The notes under the pieces: generated by a model | The model's input: the letters and a program-made list of their open reading frames with translations, nothing else | Told to the model about the DNA's origin: nothing | Database searches by the model: none | Made by a program: the position numbers and the translations under genes | Shown: positions 35,933-45,788 of the stretch, piece after piece | Position numbering within the stretch: position 1 is the stretch's first letter | Layout of the letters: the number at the start of each line of letters is the position of its first letter | NCBI RefSeq assembly: GCF_000970085.1 | Contig: NZ_CP009506.1 | Coordinates: 2,790,001 to 2,854,000, forward strand | Length of the DNA: 64,000 nt | Direction: 5' to 3' | DNA from: Methanosarcina siciliae T4/M | Lineage (GTDB): Archaea > Halobacteriota > Methanosarcinia > Methanosarcinales > Methanosarcinaceae

Positions 35933-37450
35933 TCAGCCTTTTTTCAAAATTTTCATGATGATAAAAAACCCTGCAAGGTTTATTGCTCCTATAAGGATAT
36001 ATCCTATAAGGTAACTTGATTTCCTGCCAAAAAACGAATTTTCTTCTCCTAAAACCCCTGCAGAACTAATTTCTTCTTTTGATTCCACCGAAGGGTATTC
36101 GCTTTTCTCTTTCCCGGTCCCTTCTTCGCCAAAATCAATAACTGAGTCTGTTTCAAGAAAAATCTCCTTTTCCTCTACATCCAGGCTCTTCCCGGAATCA
36201 AGCTCAACCCTTATCGTATAGGATTTCTCCGGCTCAAGCCCGAGAAAAATAAACCTGTCATCATTTCCTGCGGTTCCGTGAGTCTTTCCGTCTTTTCTGA
36301 GTTCTACGGTTCCTTTTTCCGGAAGCAGGACTTTAAGGTTTACGTGTCCTGTAAGCAGGATCTGTTCTCCTTTGGCAAACCGGGGCCTGTCCGGGATATC
36401 AAGAATCCCGAGCAGGGTCGGTGCAAAGTCCTTCTGTCCGAATTCTCCTCTAATGACCCCGCTCTCAACGTCCTGCGTATATATGATGAGCGGGATCAGT
36501 TGCGCTTCATCCGAACCTGAGTATTTTTCTGATTGGTGTCCGCCTTTGGAACCATCTGCCGAAAAAGCCATCCCGTGGTCAGCAGTCAGGACAAAAGCAA
36601 GGTTGTTTTTCTCACAGAGGGTATAGAGGGGCAAAAGTTCGGAATCAAGGCTTTCGATGCAGTCGATATATCCGTAGTTGCCCCGGTAGTGCCCGCTCAT
36701 ATCAACTGCCCCTACATTTACGGTTAACAGGTATTTTTGCTCGGGCCTGTTTTTTTCCATGTATTCCACAACAGAGCAGGCGGTTTCAATGCCCCACCTG
36801 TTATACCCGTTATATCGTTCCCTCGTCTCTTTTGATGTGACATATCCCGGGGCCTTATCAGCTTCCTCTTCCATCAGCTGCAAAAGCCCGGAAGGAACCG
36901 TACAATCTCCGGAATGTTCATTCTGCTCAAGCACGATTTTTATGTTTTTTATAGAGTTATTTTCATCCCTTAGAACCGCATCCTGTTCGGCGCAGATCGA
37001 CCAGGAATCTCCTTTTTCCATTACTGCGATACATAGATAGCCATTCTCGCGTAAAATATCGAAAATGTTTGCATCTTTGAAGCTGATGAACTCGCTATCC
37101 GCATCCGGGTTTCCGGTAACAAGGACCGAATGCCCCCCTTCGGTAAAAGTCTGCGGAACACTTAGCTTGAGAATCCGTGCACTTTTCTCGCTTATCTCCG
37201 GAATATTCTCAAGCCTGGCTTTTTCAAGGGATGTCCCGTCAAGTGCATACGGCGTAAGCTCGGGATAGATAAAAGGGGCGCTCAAGCCGTCAACGATCAG
37301 CACGACTGCCCCGTCGGGGGTGTTGATAGGGGTTACCTCAACTTCGGTAAGTGCGGAGGCAGGAACCGGAAATGCTGCAGAAAAAATCAGCAGAGTCGTA
37401 AGTAAAGCCAGAATTGAAAATGGTTTGAAGTTTCGGATTCTACGCATCAT
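35933..37450 (-). CDS. Exported, C-terminally anchored alkaline-phosphatase-superfamily protein
   Basis: A 505-residue protein of the alkaline phosphatase/phosphoglycerate mutase superfamily. It has a signal peptide (FSILALLTTLLIFSAAFPVP), a metal site pattern VVLIVDGLSAP, VNVGAVDMSGHYRGNYGYID and FVLTADHGMAFSADGSKGGH, a beta-sandwich-like C-terminal part, an acidic linker and a final membrane helix (YLIGYILIGAINLAGFFIIM). It should act outside the cell as a phosphatase or phosphoesterase; the nucleophile and substrate are not clear. The start lacks a ribosome site and sits near TATA-like sequence, so a short leader is likely. Confidence 0.87.
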   Translation of the reverse strand: MMRRIRNFKPFSILALLTTLLIFSAAFPVPASALTEVEVTPINTPDGAVVLIVDGLSAPFIYPELTPYALDGTSLEKARLENIPEISEKSARILKLSVPQTFTEGGHSVLVTGNPDADSEFISFKDANIFDILRENGYLCIAVMEKGDSWSICAEQDAVLRDENNSIKNIKIVLEQNEHSGDCTVPSGLLQLMEEEADKAPGYVTSKETRERYNGYNRWGIETACSVVEYMEKNRPEQKYLLTVNVGAVDMSGHYRGNYGYIDCIESLDSELLPLYTLCEKNNLAFVLTADHGMAFSADGSKGGHQSEKYSGSDEAQLIPLIIYTQDVESGVIRGEFGQKDFAPTLLGILDIPDRPRFAKGEQILLTGHVNLKVLLPEKGTVELRKDGKTHGTAGNDDRFIFLGLEPEKSYTIRVELDSGKSLDVEEKEIFLETDSVIDFGEEGTGKEKSEYPSVESKEEISSAGVLGEENSFFGRKSSYLIGYILIGAINLAGFFIIMKILKKG

Positions 37451-37836
37451 TATAAATTATTTTACATCTATCCTCTATAAAGAATTTGCCTTAAAGAGTT
37501 TTTCTCGAAGGGTGTGCTTTTTAGAAAATTCTGCTGACAAGTTCGCTTTCTTCTTAATTTTGTAATACCCAGTTTGAGCTCCCTGGCTTGAGATTCCTGA
37601 ATTACTTGCGTATTGGGAGTCTAGATTATAAGGAACTTCAGTGAATTTTTGTATTTAATTTTCAATCAAGTTTCAGATTACCTTTTTAAAGGTTTATTTT
37701 TTAAAGGTTTATTTTTTAAAGGTTTATTTTTTAAAGGTTTATTATATCTGAAGGAGTAAATGTATAAAACTTGCAGCACATATCAGTAACATTCTGAAAA
37801 CTCCTATCCCTTAATCCAGAGTCAGGTAGAGTTCCC
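37451..37836. other. Divergent intergenic region
   Basis: Contains the 16-bp repeat array at 37683-37745 and promoters for the phosphatase (minus) and DUF89 (plus) genes. No gene recognised. Confidence 0.45.
37683..37745. repeat. 16-bp tandem repeat, 4 units
   Basis: Four nearly perfect units of TTTTTTAAAGGTTTAT (the first short by one T). They lie about 90 bases before the DUF89 gene and could serve as repeated TATA-like elements or just be a slippage array. Confidence 0.88.
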
Positions 37837-38718
37837 ATGAAGATGAACCCACGATGCACCTACTGTTTACTTTCAAGAGTACATTTCCAATCAAAGCTTT
37901 CAACGGATGATGAAGATCTTATCAGCAAGACACTTCAGGAATGCCTTTGCGTAATGAACAAGTACTATAACCCTGAGGCGGTGTCATCATCCGTAGCTAC
38001 TAAAATTCACAGGAAGTGCTATGAAGTCCTTGAGGACAGTGATCCTTATAAAGTCACAAAAAATCTCATCAACCAGGTTGCATTAAAGGTTTTGCCCGTA
38101 GCAAGAGAAAAAATTTATGAAAACTTTCCTGATGATGGGGAACTCTTCAGGCGGGCGGTGCTTGCGTCTGTTATTGCCAATTACTTTGATTTCGGAATTA
38201 TGGGCTTTGATGCCAGCGAAGATAAATTTGAAGCGGCTTTTTTAAAACTTTTCGACCACGGGCTTGATGTTGACGATACCCCTAAAATGCTTGGGCTCCT
38301 TAAGGACGTTGTCTACCTCGCCGACAACTGTGGCGAGATCTTTTTTGATACGATTGTTTTCGACGTGATTAAAAAACTCGGTGGAAATATCACTCTGGTG
38401 GTCCGCGGAGGCCCCATCCTTACGGACGTTACCATGGAAGAAGTAAGAGAGTTTGAAATCGATAAAAAGGTCGACAGGGTGATGACTACAGGTTCAAACG
38501 CCGTAGGGATCCTTGTCGAAGAGGCCCCGGTCGAACTGCTTGAAGTAATGAAAGACGCAACCCTTATCATCAGCAAGGGCATGGCCAATTATGAGACCCT
38601 CTCCGAGCACAACTTCGGGCCGATCGCTTATCTTCTCCTCACAAAATGCGAATGTGTGGCTGAGGATATGGGGGTTGAACAGGGATTTTCGGTTGCAAAA
38701 CTGATGAACTACCCCTGA
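37837..38718 (+). CDS. DUF89 family (ARMT1-like) metal-dependent phosphatase
   Basis: A 293-residue archaeal DUF89 protein. Family marks: the N-terminal Cys pair in NPRCTYCLLSR, the helical domain ending FDFGIMGFDASEDKF, the metal motif VVYLADNCGEIFFDTIVFDV with Asp and Asn ligands, then ITLVVRGGPILTDVTMEEV and LIISKGMANYETLSE. Relatives act as damage-control phosphatases on sugar phosphates and related metabolites; the substrate here is unknown. ATG at 37837 or two codons later. The CooT nickel protein gene lies 340 bases downstream. Confidence 0.9.
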   Translation: MKMNPRCTYCLLSRVHFQSKLSTDDEDLISKTLQECLCVMNKYYNPEAVSSSVATKIHRKCYEVLEDSDPYKVTKNLINQVALKVLPVAREKIYENFPDDGELFRRAVLASVIANYFDFGIMGFDASEDKFEAAFLKLFDHGLDVDDTPKMLGLLKDVVYLADNCGEIFFDTIVFDVIKKLGGNITLVVRGGPILTDVTMEEVREFEIDKKVDRVMTTGSNAVGILVEEAPVELLEVMKDATLIISKGMANYETLSEHNFGPIAYLLLTKCECVAEDMGVEQGFSVAKLMNYP

Positions 38719-39056
38719 GTTCGTGCCTGTGGAAACCTGTTCCATGTATCCGTTTTTCCCCTGGGTTTCGTATTATAATTTTCAGGATTTTCTGGCTTCC
38801 GGATATTTTCCGATAACTTTTTATTGAGCAGGGCTACAAGTTAAATATAGTTAAGGAAAAATACTTTAAGGTCATATAGGATTTTTTGGAAAAAAATTTT
38901 TTAGAAATATTAAACCTTTCCGAAATTCGGACCAGCTGGGTATTTATTTATTTTATCAGCCGGATATTTATTGGTTTAAATCCAATTGGGTACTTATTGA
39001 TTTATAAACAAATTGAAAATTCATAGATATTATAAACAATATAGGAGAGATGCAAG
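38719..39056. other. AT-rich intergenic region upstream of the CooT gene
   Basis: Short repeated elements such as GGGTATTTATT, CCGGATATTTATTGG and GGGTACTTATTGATTTATAA appear between 38938 and 39005. TATA-like runs lie at 39003-39040. No gene recognised. Confidence 0.4.
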
Positions 39057-39245
39057 ATGTGTGAACTCAACATAATTATGCTTCGTGGAGAAGACCGAGA
39101 GCAGATAATGGATTCTGTAGCAAAGATTCAGGTTGAGGGACATTCGATCCAGCTCACCGGAATCCTTGGGGATAAAATGACGGTTGAAGGTTCGATCAAG
39201 GAAATCAATTTCTCACGTGGGGAAGCCCTTATTCTGTCAAATTGA
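39057..39245 (+). CDS. CooT-family nickel-binding protein
   Basis: A 62-residue protein of the CooT family, small dimeric nickel-binding proteins that serve nickel delivery, for example to CO dehydrogenase. The protein begins Met-Cys (MCELNIIMLRGEDREQIMDS), Cys2 being the nickel ligand, followed by VAKIQVEGHSIQLTGILGDK and the end VEGSIKEINFSRGEALIL. Length matches the family. The ATG at 39057 follows AGGAGAG; the earlier ATG at 39050 is out of place relative to Cys2. Methanosarcina relies on nickel for CODH/ACS, hydrogenases and F430, so the role fits. Confidence 0.88.
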   Translation: MCELNIIMLRGEDREQIMDSVAKIQVEGHSIQLTGILGDKMTVEGSIKEINFSRGEALILSN

Positions 39246-39606
39246 TTTTTTTACTTTATTTTTCCCGAATTTTACTGTTTTTTGACCTTTTTTGGAGAGT
39301 TATTTTGATATTTTTCTTTATAAGATGTTACGATAAATCTGTTGTATGTCCATAGACACAGGTTTAGAGCACATCGCATGCAGGCTGTATACGGAGCTGT
39401 GTTAAAAGAGGATTACATGAGGTTTTTAAAACAGGCAAGTTTTTTTGTTAAAATTCTGGCAGAGGATTCGGATAGAAGTAAATGGCGATATGGAGGTCTG
39501 CATGTTGAGAGCCTGAAATTAAAAGCCAGGGTATGACAAGAATTTATACAATATGATACAAGTCCTATCGATCTTGGCAACACAATTGATAATTTCTTGA
39601 CAATGA
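39246..39606. other. Intergenic region, nothing firm
   Basis: A 64-codon frame (39342-39536) has no recognisable content. May include eroded 5' sequence of the methyltransferase relic that follows. Confidence 0.3.
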
Positions 39607-39946
39607 GGTCTGAAAATAAAGTACGACCCAGAAGAAGCTTGGCGTTCCATTTACCGGGAGAACTACACTCCGTCTCCGAAGGTCGACCTTGTCTTCGCCG
39701 TTCTATATAAACACGGAATCTATCCGGATGTGGTCAACCTGGATAACGAGAGACCACCATACAGGCAGGTGATGACCACCGAACAGGCAATGGATGAGCT
39801 TAAGGACTCGTTGCATCTCAAGGGTAACGATGAATGGGATGAACTGCTGATGCAATATATCAAGGATAACTATGAAAAGAAAGAAGACAGTTGCTGGTCA
39901 AGAGGCGGGTCGTCAAGGATGAGGGTCTCGTGGTCACCTCAACTCT
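39607..39946 (+). pseudogene. C-terminal fragment of a SAM-dependent methyltransferase-type gene
   Basis: The frame from 39607 reads KYDPEEAWRSIYRENYTPSP, VDLVFAVLYKHGIYPDVVNL, then ERPPYRQVMTTEQAMDELKD and LKGNDEWDELLMQYIKDNYE, ending ...RMRVSWSPQL. This resembles the C-terminal third of archaeal class I methyltransferases. The SAM-binding half is absent and an in-frame TGA lies at 39604, with no start codon, so I call it a 5'-truncated relic. The family call rests on pattern memory. Confidence 0.65.
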
Positions 39947-40146
39947 GATCACTCTTCCTTTCTTTTATTTTCTTACTTAACATTACTTATATAGGTTTGT
40001 CCTCCGTGGCCTAATTTTTAATTTGTAACAGCTTTTATCAAGCATCACAGATGATAAGGGGAATACTTGAAATTTATTCGTTACAGCCACTTCCCAATAG
40101 ATAGTTTCAGAAAAACTAGATTTCAGAAACTTAGGAGCAGATTAGA

Positions 40147-42168
40147 TTGAGCGAGTCCAACAAGGTTCTGAAAAAATCAAAATGTGATAACGTCAAAGGA
40201 ACTTCAGGTGCATTTCAGGCCCCAGGTCCTGAAGTTTTCGAAAATCCGGGAGCGACATCTGTGTTACATGAAAACGATTTCTTTGTAAAAACCATACTTG
40301 ATGCAATGGTAAATCCTGTTTGTTACAAGGACAAGAATGGGGTTTATCTTGGAGTGAATGAAATTTTTGCCAGGCAGATCGCAGGGCTTCCGGAAAAAGA
40401 GATTGTCGGATCTACGCTTCTTGAAGGAGCCCTAAAGGTTGTTGAAAAGTTTCCTGAAAGGGCTTTTCTGGAAGGGGAATCTCTGCTCGAGTGCGTAAAG
40501 GAATGGGAAAGGGACGATATTGAACTCCTCAAAAAAGGTGGAAAACATACTCGTGAATATAAAGGAATCTGCGCAGACGGTGTAAGAAGGGTTTTTCTGG
40601 TAAACAAATCAACTTTCAGCAACGAAATAGGGGAGGTCCGGGGGCTTATAACAGTATTGCAGGACATTACTGATCGCGATGAAGTCCAGAGAACCCTTCG
40701 GGAGAAGGGGAAAAAATACCGCTTTATCACGGAACAGACCGAACTGATCATATACGAGTTCGATTTCGAAAGCAATACTGGAAACCTGGATGGGGCTGTT
40801 GAAGAAGTCACTGGATATTTTGCTAAGGATTTTCAGAGTATTCCCCCTCAGGTCTGGATGGGATACCTTCATCCCGAGGAGCTGGACCAGGTAAACGAAA
40901 ATGTCACAAAAATCCAGAAAGAGGGGGGAAAGTACAGGCAGGAGTTCAGGTTCAGGAAAAAAGATGGAACTTACTTCTATGCCGAAGATAGAGGAGTTTG
41001 CCTGCTGGATGAAAGTGGTAGACCTTACAAACTTCTTGGTATAATAAAGGATGTAACCGAGAGAAAGCTTGCTCATGAAAGAATACAAAAAAGTGAAGAA
41101 AGGTACCGGTCATTTATCGAAAATTTTAAAGGTATTGCTTTTCAGGCAGATGAAAACTTTGTTCCTAATTTTCTGCACGGAGCCCTGGAAGCAATTACAG
41201 GTTATACTGAAGAAGAGTTCATGTCTCGAGTCCAGTGGAAGGATGTCATAGACCCCAAATACCTGCCTCTGGTCATTGAGGAAGAGAATAAACTCAGGAA
41301 GATTCCCGGGGTCTTTACAGTAGAAATGGAGTACAGGATAAGGGACAAGAGAGGGGAAACAAAATGGGTTCATGAAACCTGCCAGAAAATCCCTGGCAGG
41401 GCTGGAAAGCCCGAAATACACCAGGGCGTAATTTATGATATTACTGAAAGGAAAAGGGCAGAGGAAACTCTTGCAAAGGTGGATGCTGCCCGTAAAAAGG
41501 AAATTCACCACAGAATAAAGAACAACCTGCAGGTAATCTCTTCCCTCCTGGACCTTCAGGCTGAAAATTTCTCTAAACATCAGGTGTGTAAGACTCCGGA
41601 AGTTGTCGAAGCTTTCAAGGAAAGTCAGGACAGAGTGATATCCATTGCTCTCATCCATGAAGAACTGCATGAAAATGGGGAAACCGATACCCTGGACTTT
41701 TCACCTTACCTTGAAAAACTCGTTGATACCCTTTTCCAGACTTACAGGCTTGGAAACACCAGGATAACCCTGAAAAAGGAACTTGAAAAGAATATCTTGT
41801 TTGATATGGATGTTGCAGTCCCCTTAGGTTTGATCGTCAACGAACTTGTTTCAAATTCCTTGAAACACGCATTTTCAGGCAGGGACAGTGGAGAAATATA
41901 CATCAAACTTTGCAGGGAAAACAATTCCGAGCACGTAGTGGGACTCTGTGCGGAAAACATAACTCAAGCCCGTAGAGAAACCGGGTTTATCCTTACCATC
42001 TCTGATAACGGAACTGGCATTTCGGACAACATTGATATGGAAAATTCCGACTCTCTTGGTCTTCAGCTTGTAAACATACTTGTGGAACAGCTGGAAGGTG
42101 AGATGGAAGTGAAAAGGGAAAAAGGAACAGAATTTACTATAAAGATAAGTACTGCAGAGAAAGAGTAA
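40147..42168 (+). CDS. PAS-domain sensor histidine kinase, HisKA_2 type
   Basis: A 673-residue cytoplasmic sensor kinase. Three PAS domains: about 40-180 (FFVKTILDAMVNPVCYKDKN), about 185-310 and about 315-440 (each ending in a PAC segment like DITERKRAEETL). The transmitter is the HisKA_2/HWE-like type: KKEIHHRIKNNLQVISSLLD with His455, then ALIHEELHE, LIVNELVSNSLKHAF (N-box), LTISDNGTGISDN and SDSLGLQLVNILVEQLEG. The start is a TTG at 40147 with TTAGGAGCAG upstream. No membrane helix or partner regulator is adjacent. Signal unknown. Confidence 0.93.
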   Translation: MSESNKVLKKSKCDNVKGTSGAFQAPGPEVFENPGATSVLHENDFFVKTILDAMVNPVCYKDKNGVYLGVNEIFARQIAGLPEKEIVGSTLLEGALKVVEKFPERAFLEGESLLECVKEWERDDIELLKKGGKHTREYKGICADGVRRVFLVNKSTFSNEIGEVRGLITVLQDITDRDEVQRTLREKGKKYRFITEQTELIIYEFDFESNTGNLDGAVEEVTGYFAKDFQSIPPQVWMGYLHPEELDQVNENVTKIQKEGGKYRQEFRFRKKDGTYFYAEDRGVCLLDESGRPYKLLGIIKDVTERKLAHERIQKSEERYRSFIENFKGIAFQADENFVPNFLHGALEAITGYTEEEFMSRVQWKDVIDPKYLPLVIEEENKLRKIPGVFTVEMEYRIRDKRGETKWVHETCQKIPGRAGKPEIHQGVIYDITERKRAEETLAKVDAARKKEIHHRIKNNLQVISSLLDLQAENFSKHQVCKTPEVVEAFKESQDRVISIALIHEELHENGETDTLDFSPYLEKLVDTLFQTYRLGNTRITLKKELEKNILFDMDVAVPLGLIVNELVSNSLKHAFSGRDSGEIYIKLCRENNSEHVVGLCAENITQARRETGFILTISDNGTGISDNIDMENSDSLGLQLVNILVEQLEGEMEVKREKGTEFTIKISTAEKE

Positions 42169-42585
42169 TGTTTCTGTTGAAAGCTTTCTGTTATGACTAT
42201 ACGGGTGGTCAGTACTCCGATATTTCGAAAAAACATCTAAAAACTCCTAATGTACTGAATCTCTCTTCTTGTTTCTTTGTTTTTAATGACTTTTCGAGAA
42301 AAACATTTATTTCATTCTGATCTATTATATCAATGTTATTTCAGATCTAATGATCAGATATAATCTTCAGGGGTCAATTTGAAGTAATCAAGATATTTAT
42401 CACTTTAATCCGTATTTCAGCTCGGATATCTGGCGATTTTCCGCATCTCTTAATTTCAGACGTACATTATAAATCCATGAAACACTTTAATTTTATGTCT
42501 ATACTTTAGATTTGTATAATTCATTGTTACTTTAATTCAGACCAAACTCTTTGGGTAGAAGAGGATAAACAGGACAGGATAATAA
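42169..42585. other. Intergenic region upstream of gap
   Basis: AT-rich, with ACATTATAAATCC near 42465-42478 a good TATA candidate for gap. No gene recognised. Confidence 0.4.
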
Positions 42586-43593
42586 ATGGCTAAAGCAAAG
42601 ATTGCAGTAAACGGTTACGGAACAATTGGAAAAAGAGTTGCAGATGCCGTACAGGCTCAGGACGACATGGAAATCATAGGTATTTCCAAGACAAAACCAA
42701 ACTATGAGGCTGCAGTAGCTCACCAGCTAGGGTATGACATCTATGCCCCTGCTGCCAACCTGGAAGCTTTTGAAAAGGCAGGAATGCCTGCTGCCGGGTC
42801 CGTTGAAGAAATGATAGAGAAGGCTGACCTGGTTGTGGACTGCACTCCTGGGGGGATTGGGAAATCCAATAAAACCCTGTATGAAAAAGCCGGAGTAAAA
42901 GCTATCTGGCAGGGCGGAGAGGATCATGAACTTGCCGGTTACTCTTTTAACGCCATCGCAAACTACGAAGGGGCTTTTGGTCTTGACTTCGTAAGGGTGG
43001 TTTCCTGCAATACCACGGGGCTCTGCAGGGTCATTTATCCAATAGACAAAGCTTTCGGGACAAAGAAGGTCAGGGTAACTCTTGCCCGGAGGGCAACAGA
43101 TCCCAATGACATAAAGAAGGGCCCGATCAATGCAATCGTGCCGAACCCGATCAAACTGCCTTCCCACCACGGGCCTGATGTGAAGACCGTTATTCCTCAC
43201 ATCAATATTACCTCCGCCGCAATGAAAATCCCGACGACTCTCATGCACGTGCACACCGTAAACATGGAGCTAAAAAATGAATGCAATGTCGAGGATATCG
43301 TGGAAGTGCTCGGGTCCCAGTCCAGAATCCGTTTTGTCGGACAGGGCATTACCTCCACGGCCGAAATCATGGAAGTTGCCAGGGACATAAAGCGCCCAAG
43401 AAACGATATGTGGGAGAACTGCGTCTGGACGGATTCCATCACTATGCACGAAGGAGAGCTTTACTTCTTCCAGGCTATCCACCAGGAATCCATTGTGGTT
43501 CCTGAAAACGTGGATGCCATCCGCGCAATGATGGAGCTTGAAAGTGACGGCGCAAAATCAATCCTGAAAACAAACAAGGCCATTGGGCTCTGA
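42586..43593 (+). CDS. gap: Glyceraldehyde-3-phosphate dehydrogenase, archaeal type II (phosphorylating)
   Basis: A 335-residue enzyme interconverting glyceraldehyde 3-phosphate and 1,3-bisphosphoglycerate, working mainly in gluconeogenesis in methanogens. The N-terminal Rossmann motif is AVNGYGTIGKRVADAV; the archaeal catalytic motif is VVSCNTTGLCR with Cys141; other family blocks are VDCTPGGIGKSNK, NAIVPNPIKLPSHHGPDVKT and TSAAMKIPTTLMHVHTVNME. Length is typical. ATG follows AGGACAGGAT. It precedes the IMPase/FBPase and NAD kinase genes on the same strand with about 140 bases between, giving a sugar-phosphate and NADP theme. Confidence 0.97.
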   Translation: MAKAKIAVNGYGTIGKRVADAVQAQDDMEIIGISKTKPNYEAAVAHQLGYDIYAPAANLEAFEKAGMPAAGSVEEMIEKADLVVDCTPGGIGKSNKTLYEKAGVKAIWQGGEDHELAGYSFNAIANYEGAFGLDFVRVVSCNTTGLCRVIYPIDKAFGTKKVRVTLARRATDPNDIKKGPINAIVPNPIKLPSHHGPDVKTVIPHINITSAAMKIPTTLMHVHTVNMELKNECNVEDIVEVLGSQSRIRFVGQGITSTAEIMEVARDIKRPRNDMWENCVWTDSITMHEGELYFFQAIHQESIVVPENVDAIRAMMELESDGAKSILKTNKAIGL

Positions 43594-43733
43594 GCCTTTC
43601 CAGGCTCTTAATTTCCAGGACTCGGGGTTGACTTTGCTTAAGGGCTCCCCCGGGCCCTGCTTTTTAGAATCCTCAGATCCAGGCACCCGATAACTTGTCT
43701 GTGTAATCTGAGAAAAGAAGGATCCGATCCTTA

Positions 43734-44537
43734 ATGACTTCGAATTTAAATTTTTTAAAATTGTGCCGGGAGGCTTACAGGGCTGCATACGATGCAACCT
43801 GTGACCTTGTGGGTACTGATTCGGCGAGCAGCTTTGTATGTATGGGAGCTGACGGAACGCCGACTACAGGTATAGACCTTGCAGCAGAAGACGCCATCGT
43901 TGAGGTGCTGAAAGCTGACGGCAGGCCGATGAGGATACTCAGCGAAGAACTTGGCGAACTTATTATCGGAAAGTCTCCTGAGTTCTCTGTTGTGCTTGAC
44001 CCTCTCGACGGGACTTATAATGCTTCTGCCGGAATTCCTTTCTACAGCGTGTCAATAGCTTTTGCTTCTCACGACCTCTCAGACCTCAGGTTTGGGTATG
44101 TGAGAAACCTTGCCTTCAGGGAAGAATATTATGCAGAAGCCGGAAATGGTTCATATCTGAATGGGAATAGAATTGAGACCTCTGCGAATTCGGAACTGAA
44201 GGACCTCTGTGTCAGCATATATGGCTACAGGCAGAACGTGGAAAGAACCCGAAGGATATACAGCAATATCCGCCGTGTGAGATTGTTCGGAAGCGTGGCG
44301 CTTGAACTGTGTTATGTAGCTTCAGGCAGGCTTGATGCCTTTGTGGATGTCCGAAAAGCCCTGCGGGTAACCGATGTGGCAGCAGGCCAGCTTATTCTTG
44401 AAGAAGCCGGTGGGCTTGTTACGGATGGATACGGGAAGACTTTAAGACTTCCTGATAATGTTACCGCCAGGGTGGAAATGGTCGCGTCTAACGGGCATGT
44501 ACAGAAAAAACTTTTAAGCTTACTTTCAGGGGGATAA
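43734..44537 (+). CDS. Inositol monophosphatase family phosphatase (archaeal IMPase/FBPase/NADP phosphatase type)
   Basis: A 267-residue Mg-dependent phosphatase. Metal-site motifs are ILSEELGELI (the Glu), VVLDPLDGTYNASAGIPFYS (D-P-L-D-G-T) and RVTDVAAGQLILEEAGGLVT near the C-terminus; LFGSVALELCYVASGRLDAF is the substrate-binding segment. Archaeal members act on inositol 1-phosphate, fructose 1,6-bisphosphate and, in the Methanocaldococcus fusion enzyme, NADP. Its stop and the NAD kinase start are separated by one base, which favours an NADP phosphatase or FBPase role. ATG at 43734; the ribosome site is weak. Confidence 0.92.
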   Translation: MTSNLNFLKLCREAYRAAYDATCDLVGTDSASSFVCMGADGTPTTGIDLAAEDAIVEVLKADGRPMRILSEELGELIIGKSPEFSVVLDPLDGTYNASAGIPFYSVSIAFASHDLSDLRFGYVRNLAFREEYYAEAGNGSYLNGNRIETSANSELKDLCVSIYGYRQNVERTRRIYSNIRRVRLFGSVALELCYVASGRLDAFVDVRKALRVTDVAAGQLILEEAGGLVTDGYGKTLRLPDNVTARVEMVASNGHVQKKLLSLLSGG

Positions 44538-44538
44538 T

Positions 44539-45366
44539 TTGGCAATTCGGAAAATAGGGATCGCATCACGCTGCGATAGGCCTGAAGTACTTCAGATGGT
44601 AAGGGATATTATCGCAAACTTCCAGTCGAAGGTGCAGATCTATGTCTCCACTGCCACAGCTGATGTGCTGGACATTGAAGGCACTCCTGTCGAAAGGATG
44701 AGGGACGAGGGAGTCGAACTCATCATAAGTGTGGGAGGTGACGGGACAGTCCTCCGGAATATTGCCAAAATGAAAGATCCTCTTCCTGTACTGGGAATTA
44801 ACATGGGCACTCTCGGTTTCCTTGTAGATGTGGAACCTGAGGATGCAATTGAGACCGTAGAGGAGGTTATCTATGGGTTTTCATATCTTGAAAGGATGAG
44901 GGTAGACGTCTTCCTTAACGGGGAGATGCTTGAGACAGCCACAAACGAGATCGCTGTAATGTCTGCAAAACCTGCGAAGATTATCCAGTTTGAAGTTTAC
45001 GTCAATGACTGTCCTCTGGATGAAATGCGTGCCGATGGTGTGGTTTTTGCAACACCCACAGGTTCGACTGCCTATGCGATGAGTGCAGGTGGGCCTATCA
45101 TAAACCCGAGGGTGAATGCAATCGTGGTGGTTCCTGTCGCTCCTTTCAAGCTTTCGTCAAGGCCCTGGGTCATCCCTTCGGATAGTGAAATCACAGTGAA
45201 ATTGTCAGATCATAAAAAAGAAGCTGTAATTGCAATTGACGGGCAAAAGTCTTACAGGATCAGGCCTGAAGATGTTGTCAAACTGAAAAAATCAAAATAC
45301 CCTGCCCGTTTTGTAAGGATTTCCGATACCTGCTTTTATGAGAGAGTTCAGCGGAAACTTTCCTGA
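44539..45366 (+). CDS. nadK: NAD kinase
   Basis: A 275-residue enzyme phosphorylating NAD to NADP. Motifs: the GGDG loop in ELIISVGGDGTVLRNIAK (Asp68), LGINMGTLGFLVDVEPEDA, CPLDEMRADGVVFATPTGST and AYAMSAGGPI, and the late KLSSRPWVIPSDSEITV. Length fits archaeal NAD kinases. Start is TTG at 44539; AGGGGGAT overlaps the end of the preceding gene and sets the start. Separated from the phosphatase by one base, so surely co-transcribed and probably translationally coupled. Confidence 0.96.
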   Translation: MAIRKIGIASRCDRPEVLQMVRDIIANFQSKVQIYVSTATADVLDIEGTPVERMRDEGVELIISVGGDGTVLRNIAKMKDPLPVLGINMGTLGFLVDVEPEDAIETVEEVIYGFSYLERMRVDVFLNGEMLETATNEIAVMSAKPAKIIQFEVYVNDCPLDEMRADGVVFATPTGSTAYAMSAGGPIINPRVNAIVVVPVAPFKLSSRPWVIPSDSEITVKLSDHKKEAVIAIDGQKSYRIRPEDVVKLKKSKYPARFVRISDTCFYERVQRKLS

Positions 45367-45788
45367 AAGAACTTTCTTTATGGTTTAATATTTTTATTAA
45401 CTTTAATTTTCCTACTTGAATATGGTTTTTTTTTGGGTCTCTTTTCCTTAGAAATCAAATTTTAATCCTGATATTTTAATCCTAATATTTAGAAAAATTT
45501 ATTTTTTGATACTTTCCTTCCCGGGCTAAAGCACTGAAAGCCATCATTTTCCCCGGAAAATCAGAATATTGCTCCCGGAAACTCGCTTCCTCCAAGGAAA
45601 ACATTTATACATATGTAGGTAAAGCTAATGCTAATCTTGCTAAATATAAGTTTTTTTGGCTTTTAATGGCGTTTTAGCATCATACTTTCTTATCCAGCCT
45701 TTGAATTCTTTTCGGGGCAATTAATACAAATATCATTAAAAATAATCAAAAATTCTCAGAACAAGAGAAATCACGGGAAACAGTAACC
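45367..45788. other. AT-rich intergenic region upstream of aksA-like gene
   Basis: Contains T-rich sequence after nadK that could stop transcription (45425-45445) and TATA-like elements such as AACATTTATACATATG near 45599-45614. No gene recognised. Confidence 0.4.

Noticed and set aside
40344..40811. 155-codon antisense frame inside the second sensor kinase
   Set aside because: The plus-strand kinase has continuous PAS homology here; the antisense frame has no recognisable content.
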